NCBI GenBank assembly: GCA_900642245.1
Contig: CAAAJI010000036.1
Location: forward strand, 107,921-171,920
DNA length: 64,000 nucleotides
Reading direction: 5' to 3'
From: Fragilaria radians
Taxonomy: Eukaryota; Bacillariophyta; Fragilariophyceae; Fragilariales; Fragilariaceae
In this document: positions 1 to 11,050 of the stretch, one piece after another
Layout of the letters: the number at the start of each line of letters is the position of its first letter
Numbering within the stretch: the first letter of the stretch is position 1
Notes under the pieces: generated by a model
What the model was told of the DNA's origin: nothing
Seen by the model: only the letters and a program-made list of their open reading frames with translations
Databases searched by the model: none
Program-made: the position numbers and the translations under genes

Positions 1-1
1 G

Positions 2-1363
2 CCTACTCCCTGGAAAGAAAACATGATGTCATCGATAAAAGTTATCCAGGATGCGCTAGTAAAAAATGAAGCTATATTAAATTTCCGCACAACAGTCACC
101 CCAATGTTAAATATTGATACCGCAGAAATTGCGGATGAAGACTTTCAAGAAACAGTCTTTCCTTCCTTTTTGACATCGATACCAATGTCCGTGAAACGAA
201 CGAGTGAGGGTCAATACGAAAGAATCAATTACTATGACGCCTTGCTTGTACCAGCATTCAAAACTTATTCTCAATTGAGCAGTAGAATAAAATGGCTATG
301 CAATATGGAGGTTCAGCGATTGATGATAAAGGGAACGCAAGTGTATGGAGTAGAATGCGAAACAACGCATTCTGACGACTTGATTCGAATCAAAGCACAT
401 CGAGCTATTATACTGTGTGCTGGAGCCTTAGAAAGTCCAGCATTACTACTTGTTTCTGGAATAGGCCTAGTAGATGACCTCCTCGACGTGAATATTCCAT
501 CGCAAGGAGTTAATTTACCAGTGGGACGAAACTTAAGGGACCATGTACTCTTTCCTAGGGTATTTTTTCATCCATACACATCATATGAACATTCTCCAGC
601 ATCCATACAGGCTCTATACAATACTCAAGAAGGGGAAAATCGTTTTCAGATTTTGTTCACAGGATCAGCAGCGTATCCATCTCTGGCGGCAATGGCTTTG
701 GCGACGTCCCTTCGACGCAAATTTGAATTACCAGATGGCTTCATGGCCAGCCTGGCAAACTTTCTATGTCACACTATATTCCGACTTATCAGATGTACTG
801 TACAAGTATCAATCGATTTCACCCCATTATTCTACGTCTTCAGGTACTTTTGTTTCGTTACTGTTGTTGCGTTATTGAATCCGAAATCGAGTGGTCGAAT
901 TCGATTGAAACGAAAGAACGCAAAAGTCGGAAAATGCCTTAGAAAAGACTTTTCTCTTGAAATTAATGACGTCTATTTTTCTGATGCTAGGGATGTAGAA
1001 GCCTTTCGTTTATCCTGGCGACGTATCGGTCAGCTTTGTGCAGGATGGTTCGATCGGGGTTTCGAAGTAGGCCCCCCAGCATCCTGGCTCAGTCCTGGCT
1101 ATAAAGAAGTCTTTCATACCTTTGCACATGAAATGTGTCTCCCATATTATCATTGGTGTGGCACTTGTGCATTAGGAGAAGTTGTGGATCAAGAATTACG
1201 AGTAAAAGGTGTCAAAGGATTGCTCGTTTGTGATGCTTCTATCATGCCCTCCATGGTTTCATCGCCAACAGCCTTAACATGCGCAGGATTAGGCTATAAT
1301 TTATCTGAGATCATATTTCGTAGTCATCCATTAAAAATGCACAGCATCGTCCTGAATCGCTAA
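2..1363 (+). CDS. GMC-family FAD oxidoreductase (choline/alcohol dehydrogenase-like), 5' partial
   Basis: The frame is open from base 2, so the gene starts outside the window; the in-window ATG at 23 is internal. The part present is the C-terminal two thirds of a glucose-methanol-choline oxidoreductase, which oxidises an alcohol using FAD. Visible motifs are the GMC signature-2 type stretch GALESPALLLVSGIG (near base 420-465), followed by PVGRNLRDH, and the C-terminal block HWCGTCALG ... LLVCDASIMPS ... NLSEII, which contributes the catalytic His region and FAD contacts. The N-terminal GxGxxG dinucleotide-binding motif must lie upstream of the window. A hydrophobic stretch in the middle (about bases 760-880) is unusual for soluble GMC enzymes and could be a membrane-associated insertion, as in long-chain fatty alcohol oxidases. 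The family is confident; the substrate is unknown. Confidence 0.88.
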   Translation, partial: PTPWKENMMSSIKVIQDALVKNEAILNFRTTVTPMLNIDTAEIADEDFQETVFPSFLTSIPMSVKRTSEGQYERINYYDALLVPAFKTYSQLSSRIKWLCNMEVQRLMIKGTQVYGVECETTHSDDLIRIKAHRAIILCAGALESPALLLVSGIGLVDDLLDVNIPSQGVNLPVGRNLRDHVLFPRVFFHPYTSYEHSPASIQALYNTQEGENRFQILFTGSAAYPSLAAMALATSLRRKFELPDGFMASLANFLCHTIFRLIRCTVQVSIDFTPLFYVFRYFCFVTVVALLNPKSSGRIRLKRKNAKVGKCLRKDFSLEINDVYFSDARDVEAFRLSWRRIGQLCAGWFDRGFEVGPPASWLSPGYKEVFHTFAHEMCLPYYHWCGTCALGEVVDQELRVKGVKGLLVCDASIMPSMVSSPTALTCAGLGYNLSEIIFRSHPLKMHSIVLNR

Positions 1364-1838
1364 TATTGGTAAGAATCAATTTAGTGCAGCTTGACCATTC
1401 CCTAGCATTTCAACTTTAGTCTCATCAAGGCTTCCAACATAACTTACACTCAATTGAATTTTTGTGTGGAATAGTGAGACTTGAAAATAGGACAATTTTT
1501 TTAGAAAAAGGGGAATGTTGAGCATGGGATACCTTGTGCAAAGCTAACAAAATATTCAATTGTAAGAATATCTTTTATTTATTTTTTATAAACCGAAAAT
1601 TTTCACAAATTTTCACCATACATAGTAGTAACGTTGCTCTTGTTGAAGTTTGAAGTGATCGTAACAAATCGAAATGCATCTCTATTTGTCAAAATTATAG
1701 TTTAGAAATATCTCTAACTCTAATTATTATCCTTTATATGGTTCACGACATTGGGTATCATTGTCCAAGAATCTACTATTGTCAAGTTCTGGGTGTGATC
1801 CATGGGTACATCAAGTGCTTGTTGATTCCCAAATAATT
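1364..1838. other. Intergenic, no gene seen
   Basis: AT-rich spacer between the oxidoreductase stop codon and the 3' end of the copia remnant. No open frame with recognisable content, no tRNA and no clear terminal repeat was found. The missing RNase H and LTR of the neighbouring element would be expected here but cannot be recognised. Confidence 0.5.
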
Positions 1839-4800
1839 TTATTTTAAGCACCCCATATGCCAAGCCTGTTTATCATCATTAAATTTGTATTTTCCAGTTT
1901 GTGCACCAAGATAACGTAGCGGTGGGCCAGCATCCTCTATACGATATTTGCTCTCGTTCTGTAATGTGTCAATAATTATTTGTGGATTCTGCGAAACCAC
2001 CAAGCAATCATCAACATTGGTAAATAGATATTCAGAATATTTGAATTCATTAGACTTTTGAGTTGGTTGCATCCAAACATCTGGGTCAGCCTTACAGGAT
2101 GTGAAACCAATCTCTGTCAATGTTGCCGCAAAATGTCACCGGTATGCAACACCAGAACTGTTTAAACCATAAAGTGCTCGTTGAATGATTATTAGCTTAC
2201 CTTCCTCTTTGGCATCAAATTCTTTTCCAGCTGTTGTATACAATTTTCTGATGTTGCAGCGTTACGATAGGCATTTCTAACATCAAACATCATTAATCCT
2301 AGGTCATGGAATGCTGCAACTAGAAATGCAATCCGTACACTTTCTCTTGACATAACACTTGAATAAATTTGGGTAGGAGGTGTATCTGTCATGTATCCTC
2401 TTGCAACTAGTCTTGCCTTTTGTGAAAAACCCATTTTGACTTCAAATATCATCATTAAGTTAACATGGCTACAATTCGGTGGTGGTTTTGTACCGGTTGG
2501 TAAAATTTCAAAAGCCACTCGTACATTTTTCATTTCTTTCATTATAGCATCAAACCAGAGTGTACTATTTATGTCCTTGTCAATTGCCAAGGCCTCCTCC
2601 ACACTTGATGGTATACGGATTCCAAATTTAAACCCCTTTCGTACATGTTTTGAACGGCTCAAAATGATCAATCGATTTAATTTCTTAAGCAATGTGGTGC
2701 CCACCATTCAAAAGCTGGTTCCCCTATTTACCTTTTATCATTTGCATACTGTACAGCTTCAAGTGCATTTGTTTCTTTTAATTCCTTCAATGGCAACCAA
2801 GATGTGGAACCATCTTTCCATTCAATTTCAGAGTTCGAACCAGCTGTAGACTTTTTCGTCATCCTTTTGCCATTACTCATTTTTTGATATTGGTCTGCTT
2901 ATCATGTGCAGATTTCTTTCTCCCATGATGTATTATTTCATGCAATAAGCGTTTTTGGTTACCATCTGAATCCGCGTTTGAGAATACATGTTCTGATAAA
3001 AGGTTTTATGTTACTTCCTTTTCTTCGCCATATGGGAAACAAACTGTAAATATTTGCAAATCAAGTTGTGGGTTCTTATGCCCTTCCAATGTAATTTCTA
3101 TTGGCATTCCGTTTTCTACCAATCACTTTGGCAATTTTCATTTTGTTCTTCATGGGCATATACTTATGCATTTTGGAATAAATCTGTTCCACAAATATTG
3201 TCCTTTTTATTGTTTTCAGTATCATTAAATGCTTCATTTGTTTGATTTGAGTACGTGTGGGCGTCCCCATCACCTTCAATTTCATTAATTACATTATAGC
3301 CCTCTTTCACTATCAATGTCAAAGACCTGTATCTGGTCTGGATCAATATCACCGTATTTGGTGCCGATGGATTGATCAAATTCAATTCCTTGCTGAATTT
3401 CAACTTCGCTTTTTTTCTCATTGGGAAGTAGCAGTTGTACAATTGATATTACAATTAATTTGCCATTTTCCTTTAGTATCCAGTATGCTAATGAAGATCC
3501 CACTTTATGTGCTATCCCAAGCCATAACCCTAACTTTGAAGGGTTGTTAATCCATCGATAGAAGTCAAAATCAATGAATTCTGGCATGTTTGGTGTCTCT
3601 CCCGTATTTCTTTCAACTGGAGCACGTTCTGATGCAGCAGATCTGTTGTTGTAGCCACTAGAGATATTGTATTCAAAAATCTCAACATGCATCAGGGCAG
3701 TTATTTGATGTCAAAATGTGTGCAATATGTTTTTGAACCTCTTGGATCACATCCTCACACCTATTTTGCCAACCACTATATGGCTCTGTTAGTTGATGCT
3801 TAAAAGATATTGCTCGAAAAAGTATCTCAAGTTTCCCAGGGTTTCTTCTTTGGCATTATCATTAACCAATAGTTGTGGTATGTCATGTGTGAGTCCAATG
3901 CGTATGCTTCAGCCTTAGGCTTCATTGGTTGTCCAGCTACAAAACCCTCAGATGTAACAAATAGTTGTTTGTACGTGTTACCATGTGCAGATGCTTCTCA
4001 TTAAACACAGTATCAGTGCACATCTTTGTTCAAATTTACTTGCAGTCAAGTTGTTTCTGTCGAGTCCAAAGTTGTCAATCTAATGGTCACTGTTAATACC
4101 AAAGACCATGCTGGGTTGTTTGTTTCAAAGTCCTTTCAGCAGTATTAATACTTGTACCCCATCTTTTTGCTTTTGTTAAATAGGTATATTTGTCCAATGA
4201 ATGATAGTAGTGGTTGCAGACATAAACCTAACAAAGGAGTGGTTAAAGGTAAACAAGTGCTGGATCAACTAAATCACCTATCAGTTTTGATAATTTGTTC
4301 ACCATTGTGATTGAAGTGCAAATGTGTTGGATCTGGATACCATAAGTAGTTTTTTGCTGCTTTCTCTGCTTTGCTGAAATGATCTGAATATGTTTGCCAT
4401 TCTGCATCTGATGTGAATGTGATCCACCAACATTGATTGATTTCTTTATCGTATGGTAATCGGGTTGAAAAATAGGAAATGCATCCATGTAAGGGGAATG
4501 GAATAAAGACATTGGAATCAGGATGATGTATACCTAGTGATCCATATCATTATACTGCTTGGGAACCACATCAACTGTCATATTGAAATCCCATAGCTGA
4601 GCTGGTGGTATGAGAAAAAGTACAGGCTTTGTGGGAATGATGAAATTATTGTTTCATCTTCAATTGCTGTAATGCTACCTTCACTTGTTTCTCACAACAA
4701 GTTACTTCAGTGAATTCTTGAATGTTAATTTGTTGGTTGATGTCAAACTGTTCTTCTGCACACCTTTTAAGTGTTTTCAAACGTGTTTTGCCATCACTGA

Positions 4801-5160
4801 CATTGCATTGGTTAGGAAATCAAGCAAACTATCCATGTCATTGGTTAGGAAATCAAGCAAGCTATTTATGTCAACAAGTAGTATGTTATCCATGGTAGTT
4901 ACACTGCCATGTACAATGACTCTGTCCCTCTTTGATTGTGTGTCTAAACTGACGATATGTTCCAATACATGAGCCAATGCATCTGTTGGGTGAACCGGAA
5001 TAGGAGGGATGATCCGGAAAGGTGCAGTAGGTGGTAAATCCATGGTTTCCAAGGAATGAAGCAAAAAGGTCTGATAAACTCTTATGTACTTGTGAGAGAC
5101 CGCGTAAAAAGCTCTTTGGTATAACCTTGTCATCATAAGATTAAAACACCCTACTTCCTG
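1839..5160 (-). mobile_element. Degenerate Ty1/copia retrotransposon (gag to reverse transcriptase), broken
   Basis: A minus-strand copia element, read from about 5160 down to 1839, in several frames with stops. Gag lies at about 5050-4700 and contains HILEHIV-type and TTMDNILLVDINSLLDFLTN sequence. Integrase C-terminal sequence (EPYSGWQNRCEDVIQEV type, matching the usual 'PWQNRAE' motif) is at about 3790-3750. The integrase-RT linker GLWLGIAHKVGSSLAYWIL is at 3690-3400. RT begins at 2707 with WFDAIMKEMKNV, KARLVARGYMTD and FDVRNAYRNA, and continues to 1839 with YLFTNVDDCLVV (the YVDD-type catalytic motif, here NVDD) and RYLGAQTGKY. The sequence stops just before RNase H, so the 3' end is missing. 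No LTRs were identified. Order gag-integrase-RT establishes copia, not gypsy. The element is inactive. Confidence 0.85.
4796..4860 (-). repeat. 33-bp tandem duplication inside copia gag
   Basis: Two adjacent near-identical 33-bp units (GGTTAGGAAATCAAGCAA followed by A/G and CTAT...) give an in-frame 11-residue duplication in the gag remnant: SLLDFLTNDMD / SLLDFLTNAMS. Replication slippage is the simple explanation. Confidence 0.75.
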
Positions 5161-5714
5161 CTTTGTCAAAGCTTTGAAGTTGGATCTTATGGAAAACCAA
5201 ACCAAAAGATGGCTATACATCAAGAGCAATGAATAGAAGAAAAATTGCATATACCTAGAGCTACGGAGATCATGGGCAGAGATTTGGGCTTTGTACATGA
5301 ATTTTGATTTCCTCTGAAAACTCGATTAGGGTTTTTGAACCGTTGTACGTTGACACCAAGAATTCCTTGGCTTTGTTCTTTAGATTGTGACGGAAACTCG
5401 GACGTCACTAAAATTAATTTTCTTCACATGTGTTTCAATGAAACAATACGCTTTCAGGAAAATCGAACAGACAATTACCCCCATGTACCATTGCTAGCCA
5501 CAGTTATGTACATTCTGTACACAACTCAATTTAGGGGGGGGCAATCCATTCTCCCATTTGTATTCTTGAGGATGAAGACGTGTGTACTTTTTCGAGACAA
5601 ATCACCCTTTCTCAAAATTTACTACTTACAAGTTTTATCGCTTTTTCGCCATTTCGCTTTTCAGCTTGAGTTGTGGTTTGAATCTTGATCAGTATTGGCT
5701 GGATTAACAAGAGA
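5161..5714. other. Intergenic / upstream region of carrier gene
   Basis: This holds the 5' flank of the copia remnant and the presumed promoter of the carrier gene. It contains short open frames on both strands but none with recognisable protein sequence, and a run of eight G at about 5533. No core promoter element could be assigned with confidence. Confidence 0.4.
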
Positions 5715-7230
5715 ATGTCCTTACAATGTTTCCGACGTCGTATTGATAGACTTGTTGCTACACTTTTCTGGACAATAATTATAACGAATTTGACATTGAA
5801 CTTTCCTTTTGCACGATCCTTTTCAATTTCGCTAAAATATAATCATGCTTCCTTGCAACGTTCACACACCATGAAAACATCATGGAAGGAGTACAGAAAT
5901 GCATCTCCAAATGCTCATGAATCCTTACTTCCTCGCATACACTTTGGACGTAAGACATTATCTTCTATACTTTATGCCGAGTCAGGTGCATTAAATCCTA
6001 CACCGAGCTCCAATACTATGGTCATTCCAATTGATGTGGAGTCTTCTAATCAAGTTTCAATAAATGAAAGTTCAACAGAAATGATACCTTTCATCACTGA
6101 TAATGAGGATATACAAATTGATCAAATCTCTGCGAAATCTCGTGATAACTCAAATTCAATCATTATGAAAGATAAACTTATCATTGGAAGTGCTACTGTC
6201 GTTTTACTTGTAGCCTTTTTGGGACTTCTCTCTGCCGCAGGGCCAGGTGGATGGAGATATTATTTGGCAGGTGGTGTTTGTGCTGCACTATCACATGCTG
6301 TGGCCACACCAATAGATGTAGTAAAGGTTAGTCTTCAATGCCATGTGAACCAATAGTGCTGTAACAAAGTCAAATTTTTCTCACTTGGATGTACAACTCA
6401 ATTCTGAAATACTTCAGACTCGGAAACAGGTTGATCCAGAACTAATTAATACCAGTTTTGCCAAGGCAACAGCTCGTATAGTTGAACAAGAAGGTCCCTC
6501 AGCCCTTTTATCAGGACTAGGTCCGACTACCATGGGATATTTCTTTGAAGGAAGTCTCAAGTTTGGAATATACGAAATATTAAAGCCAGCAGCACAGAGA
6601 GCACTTGCTTTCCTCGCAAATGGTACAGGATGGGGCATACTCCAATCACAATTTCTTTCATTCGTTGTATGTGGCGCTGTCTCTGGAATCGCTGCTTCGT
6701 TAATTCTTTGTCCAATGGAAGCTATACGCATTAGACGAGTTGCCGAACCATCATCACTAGAAAGCAGCTGGGTCGAAGGAGGTTACCAAATGGTGAAAAC
6801 TGAAGGAATTTCTGCCCTCTCAAAAGGCCTTGTACCTATGCTGTACAAGCAAGTACCATATACCATATCGAAGAATGTTGCCTTTGATGTTTTGACACGA
6901 GCCAGCTACGGGCTATGGCGTACAGGAGGATGGCGCGTCACGAATACTTGTAAAATTGTCATTCCGCTAATTTGTGCAGTTTTCACTTCCGTCTTGGCCA
7001 CCTTGGGTAGTCAACCGGGTGATGTCTTGCTCAGCTTAGTTAATGCCCACGAAGGAAACAAACGTACAAATGACTTCGTCCGCGAACTATGGCCTCAAGG
7101 AGGCATTCGTGCTTTCTTCGTCGGTACAAAGTCACGGTTGTTGCATGTTGGAATAATTGTAACTCTTCAACTGATTCTTTATGATACAATCAAGCGATTA
7201 GCTGGGATTGCTGCAACTGGATCTGTCTAA
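5715..7230 (+). CDS. Mitochondrial carrier family protein, phosphate-carrier-like, possibly plastid-targeted
   Basis: Two exons, 5715-6326 and 6418-7230, joined by a 91-bp intron (GTTAGT...TTCAG, phase 0), give 474 residues. The splice restores the first carrier signature: PIDVVK at the exon 1 end is continued by TRKQ in exon 2. Repeat 1 is followed by GLGPTTMGYFFEGSLKFGIYE, repeat 2 has CPMEAIRIRR and repeat 3 the degenerate QPGDVLLSLVN. This set, with QVPYTISKNVAFD, resembles the phosphate carrier branch (SLC25A3/Mir1 type), which moves phosphate across an organelle inner membrane. The roughly 170-residue N-terminal extension is longer than usual. It begins with a hydrophobic signal-like segment (TLFWTIIITNLTLNFPFA) followed by RSFS, and it contains a further membrane segment just before repeat 1. 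That suggests signal-peptide-dependent targeting, perhaps to the plastid; this is inference. The frame extends upstream to a TTG at 5685, but the first ATG is at 5715. Confidence 0.85.
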
Positions 7231-7498
7231 ATGAAATCGCGGTAGATATTTGAAATGAACCTTGATATCATAGTGTACACGAAAAACTAGTACTTTTTTG
7301 CAAATCGATTGCTTTAGTAATTTGTTTCTTCTTTTAGAAATTATTTCTTGGTTGATTTTCGGATGTGATGATGTGAATGATTATAATTGTCCGTTTGGTA
7401 TTCAGTCACATGCACAAAAGCTCGGTTCAGTAGGACAACTAAATTTTTGTGGAATCCAATTTTGATATCCAATTCAGGAACATCTTACAAGGTCATCA

Positions 7499-8179
7499 CT
7501 ACTTTTGAAGCGCTTCTATGATTGGCTGTACTGTTGTTCGACCATCTGGATTGCACGGAATAAATGTAGGGTCTCTTAGTAAGGGAGAGTAGTCAGTTGC
7601 CCAATGGCCACAGTGATTTAAACACTTTAGGTTAGCCCACCATGAAAAGTCCGACGGAGACGATAATGGTTGGGAGGAGGGGGGCGGCATATCCTTAGGC
7701 CATTGAGAAAAAGGTTCTTGACATGGTTCACATTCTGCCCACCATATACGAGTCATAGGATCCTTCGCAATTTCTGCCATGTCAGCTTGAAAAAGAGCAC
7801 GTTCTTCCTCTTCCGACAGTTCTGTATGTTTCCAATGGCCAATCCATTCAAAGTGTTGAAACATCGTGGACGTTTCCTCATGATAATAGATTGTAAAATT
7901 ACGTATGTTCGATTGTGACATCCGACGTAAGACATCCTCCCATACAGAATCATGGAGTTCTGTGTAACGATGATACCATTCTCGTCGAAGTTTAATGGCA
8001 GCTCCATAACGACGAGGGATTTTCATATGAGGATTCTTTTTCTCGGTTTGGTGATTTCTCCGAGAATCCATCACTACTTTACATATTCCAACACCCAATA
8101 CTATTCCAGCGAAAAAGGAAATGGAAGAATTGATAGTGGTCATTGTTATAGTTGAACGACTATGGAAGTCAAATAACAT
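7499..8179 (-). CDS. L-rhamnose mutarotase-like (RhaM/DUF718) protein with N-terminal membrane anchor
   Basis: 226 residues from the ATG at 8179; the frame is open to a GTG at 8191. A hydrophobic segment (SISFFAGIVLGVGICKVVM, about residues 19-37) precedes a domain that reads like L-rhamnose mutarotase, a ferredoxin-like dimeric fold that interconverts anomers of rhamnose. The supporting motifs are YHRYTELHDSVWEDVLRRM, NFTIYYHEETSTMFQHFEW and the TRIWWAECEPCQEPF block. The family is usually about 100-110 residues and cytosolic. This one has an extra membrane anchor and about 55 extra C-terminal residues with conserved-looking Cys and Trp (CLNHCGHWATDY). The domain call is good; whether rhamnose is the substrate is unknown. 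Confidence 0.82.
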   Translation of the reverse strand: MLFDFHSRSTITMTTINSSISFFAGIVLGVGICKVVMDSRRNHQTEKKNPHMKIPRRYGAAIKLRREWYHRYTELHDSVWEDVLRRMSQSNIRNFTIYYHEETSTMFQHFEWIGHWKHTELSEEEERALFQADMAEIAKDPMTRIWWAECEPCQEPFSQWPKDMPPPSSQPLSSPSDFSWWANLKCLNHCGHWATDYSPLLRDPTFIPCNPDGRTTVQPIIEALQK

Positions 8180-9229
8180 TGGATTTGACACCTATAGGAA
8201 ATACCTTCGTTATTTTGCCCTACAGCCCCTGCTAGATAGTATTTCCCCTAAACCCACTCCAATAAAACACATTTATTTTCCTCGTTGCGCTTGCCCTGAA
8301 AATTAAAAATCATACTAAACGATGATGAGCGTACAATATGTTACTGTGCCTAAGTTTTGTCGTAGGAACTGTGATCATGTGATCAAGATTGAATATCAAT
8401 TAAAAGTGGATTTAAAATGCGAGATGTATTCTACATAAGCAATGTTTGAATTAGTATCAGAAAATATTTGAGTTTGAATGTTGAAAGGACATGAAAATAA
8501 TTAATTTGACTAGTTTGGAGTGAAATAACTACAATTGATGGTTCTTTCATCATTGTTTAGCATGACTACTGTAGAGGGCAACATTTAGGATGAAATCAAG
8601 ACCCATATCAATTAGTTGCACAGGTCAACAACCGCTTGCTAAATGGCCTTTCCGCTCACCTAATTGCCACTCATTGCAAATCCCATAGTGGTTCTGGATA
8701 TCAATACCTTCCCGCATGTTGACTCTTTATCAATGCCTTTCTTGTATGCTAGGCAAGGCTCCAAGTAATCATGAGGGTAAATGGCTAGAGTACTCCTAAC
8801 TTGTAGGGATGAGGAATACGAGACATCCACCTGTCATAGACAGAGCTACGACACACTACTTCTGCCTACAAAGAGCCTACATCTTCCTTAACATCCGTCA
8901 GTGGATTGAAGATTCAAGTGCAATGTAATGATACTGCAAACACAAGTCAGATGATACAACATACTTGATGTTACATCAAGAAGAGGATCTTACCTTTAGT
9001 TCTTTAGCTTAGCTTAACCATTTATAACATCACTTACTTTCTAACTACGAAGCGTAATTCTCGAAGACCCTTACGTCACCACCAAGGTGAAAATCACCAT
9101 TTTGCATTTTTTCGTATAGGTTTTTTTCATGTATGTGGGCCACTATACTATGCCCACACGTCAATTTTCCGTTGTGAATCTCGGTATAGAGGCGGGTAAA
9201 GTAAAAAATCATCACAATATCTCGAATCC
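8180..9229. other. Long intergenic region between two divergent genes
   Basis: About 1 kb separating the divergent mutarotase-like and multi-pass membrane protein genes, so both promoters should be here. I see no open frame of note, no tRNA and no transposon sequence. A TACGTCA sequence at about 9071 and a small palindrome (GGTGAAAATCACC, about 9087) are the only short motifs that stand out; neither can be assigned a role. Confidence 0.4.
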
Positions 9230-11050
9230 ATGAACATCAATCACGTTGCAAAATTTTCGGAGGTAGCAAATGGAGTGGGAGAAGACAAGATGATGACGGA
9301 AGAAGTGGCTCGATTGCTTGATGATGAACATAATTCTGAGGTTATTTCTATCATGAGTCATAATGAGGTTCCAGGGTACACAATATCAATTCCAAAGCTT
9401 GCAATCCTATCATTTTGCTTACTTTTCAGCAGTCATGTCATTCTGGCGAGACAATGTGTATCTGCGATTGTTCAAAGGAGTAAAAGAAGTGATCCCATTC
9501 TTAGAAATTTTAAAGTTATTACCAATCATACATCCTTGCCGTTACTCTCTCGGCCAGGTTCCGGTAGTCAGTTGAAAATACTCGATCCTGGTGATGATGT
9601 TGTGATCTATAATTATCGTGATGAATCTGATCACTGTTTACTCCTGGAACCGGCTCCAGGCTTTATTGAGCAATATGGGAAAAAAGGAAATCATAGATTG
9701 GAACCCTTGGAATATATTGTTGATTCCTCTTTATGTCCTTTGGAATATGAAGGTTGGTTACCTAGGACAAAAGGTAAACAACGATACACGTATGCTCCGA
9801 CATCTTTGGTCGTGGCACAACAACTATGGAATGCAGCTCAGGTTTTTCAGCTCTTTCTGTTGCTACTTTGTGAATTTGATTTCTCTCAGCGAAGCTCATT
9901 CTCCTCCTCTCATCGTCGGCACTCTCTGAGAAAATGGATTCTAAGAATGACAGCTGCTCTGTCACTTTTCGTACTCCCTTTCTCAGTTTACCTTATCAGT
10001 CCTGGCGCACGAATTTTTGCGTCCTTATCTATTCTTGTTCAATCCATAGCAATATATACCTCACCGTCCACGTTACGTATTTCCATATCCGAGAAACAGG
10101 ATGAAACAATCCTTAGACATGAGAACACAAAATCGTGGAAATTAAGTCACGAGGAAACAGTTGCATGCTTCTGTAATTTGGGATCAAGTCTTTACAACTA
10201 TGCAGGTAGCATTAGAACATGGCCACATTGGAAACGACATTTCTATAACATAGATGCCCTTTTTGGTTGGCCCGATTCTGGAGATTGCACTGTTAAATCC
10301 AATTTCACCATGGGCATATTCTCAAATCTGAAAATTCCTCTTTACGTAGCAAGGGCAACTGGGTCGACGACAGGAGCTCAGGTTTTCCTTCTCGTTTGGT
10401 CGATACTACCCTTCCTGTACGTGTTGTACTTTCTCTGCATGTTTGCTTTAGCTCCACTATCTCCAGGTGTTAAAATACAGAGAGCACTTTGTATCTTTGG
10501 AATCTTCCATTTTCTTTTCTTCACAGATGTGGTGGCATATCGCTACGGCCGAGGAATGCATTCTCCTCATGGTGAATTTTTTCATTGGACTGAAAAATGG
10601 GCATGGAGAATTGCTATGCTTTTGCCTATCTATCAAAACTGTACCAACGGTCATTGGGAACGAGGACACAGTAGGATACCTTATCTTGGACGATTATTAA
10701 GGTGGATTTTGATGATATGGTTTATGTTTTTCATTTTATTTCAAGTTATTCAGTCTGATATTGTCAAATTTGGTCAGTTTCTTCTTGGTAAAAGTGGTAG
10801 AGGCTTAATTGAAATAATTGGTCTTGAAGATGCTCCTTTCTTTCGAAGCGTCCTTTACCCATATCGAGAAGCGCTTGTGACGATGATTATATTCTACGGA
10901 ATCATCCTTAGATGTTGTGGATTTAAAACATTTGGGATTTTCATTGGACGAGTCGAGAATACTATGAGTCAAAATGGAGAAACTGAGCAGTTGAAGCGTT
11001 CTTACAAAATCCACGATGAGGAGAATGTTCCTCTAAAGATGAAACCTTGA
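9230..11050 (+). CDS. Multi-pass membrane protein, function unknown
   Basis: 606 residues from ATG 9230, intronless. I do not recognise the family. An acidic N-terminus of about 50 residues precedes a first membrane segment (LAILSFCLLFSSHVILA). A roughly 120-residue soluble region follows with paired Cys (DHCLLLEP, SSLCPLEYEGWLP). About seven more hydrophobic segments follow, including FQLFLLLL, LSLFVLPFSVYLI, VFLLVWSILPFLYVLYFLCMF, CIFGIFHFLFF, WILMIWFMFFILF and LVTMIIFYGIIL. There is a conserved-looking loop AYRYGRGMHSPHGEFFHW between segments, rich in His, Arg and aromatic residues, that might be functional. The C-terminal tail is charged and probably cytosolic. A transporter or endomembrane enzyme is possible, but the sequence does not decide it. 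Confidence 0.8.
   Translation: MNINHVAKFSEVANGVGEDKMMTEEVARLLDDEHNSEVISIMSHNEVPGYTISIPKLAILSFCLLFSSHVILARQCVSAIVQRSKRSDPILRNFKVITNHTSLPLLSRPGSGSQLKILDPGDDVVIYNYRDESDHCLLLEPAPGFIEQYGKKGNHRLEPLEYIVDSSLCPLEYEGWLPRTKGKQRYTYAPTSLVVAQQLWNAAQVFQLFLLLLCEFDFSQRSSFSSSHRRHSLRKWILRMTAALSLFVLPFSVYLISPGARIFASLSILVQSIAIYTSPSTLRISISEKQDETILRHENTKSWKLSHEETVACFCNLGSSLYNYAGSIRTWPHWKRHFYNIDALFGWPDSGDCTVKSNFTMGIFSNLKIPLYVARATGSTTGAQVFLLVWSILPFLYVLYFLCMFALAPLSPGVKIQRALCIFGIFHFLFFTDVVAYRYGRGMHSPHGEFFHWTEKWAWRIAMLLPIYQNCTNGHWERGHSRIPYLGRLLRWILMIWFMFFILFQVIQSDIVKFGQFLLGKSGRGLIEIIGLEDAPFFRSVLYPYREALVTMIIFYGIILRCCGFKTFGIFIGRVENTMSQNGETEQLKRSYKIHDEENVPLKMKP

Noticed and set aside
1..22. The ATG at base 23 as start of the GMC oxidoreductase
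   Set aside because: The frame is open upstream and the essential FAD-binding N-terminus is missing, so it is an internal Met of a gene cut by the window edge.
2391..2849. 152-codon plus-strand open frame
   Set aside because: It is the antisense shadow of the copia reverse transcriptase region.
2825..2850. GAGTTCGAACC, resembling a tRNA T-arm
   Set aside because: No acceptor stem, D-arm or anticodon arm at the right distances; it lies in the copia remnant.
9068..9080. TACGTCA, like a cAMP/CO2-response element reported in diatoms
   Set aside because: A 6-7 bp word is expected by chance in a kilobase of DNA, and there is no second copy in the same promoter.
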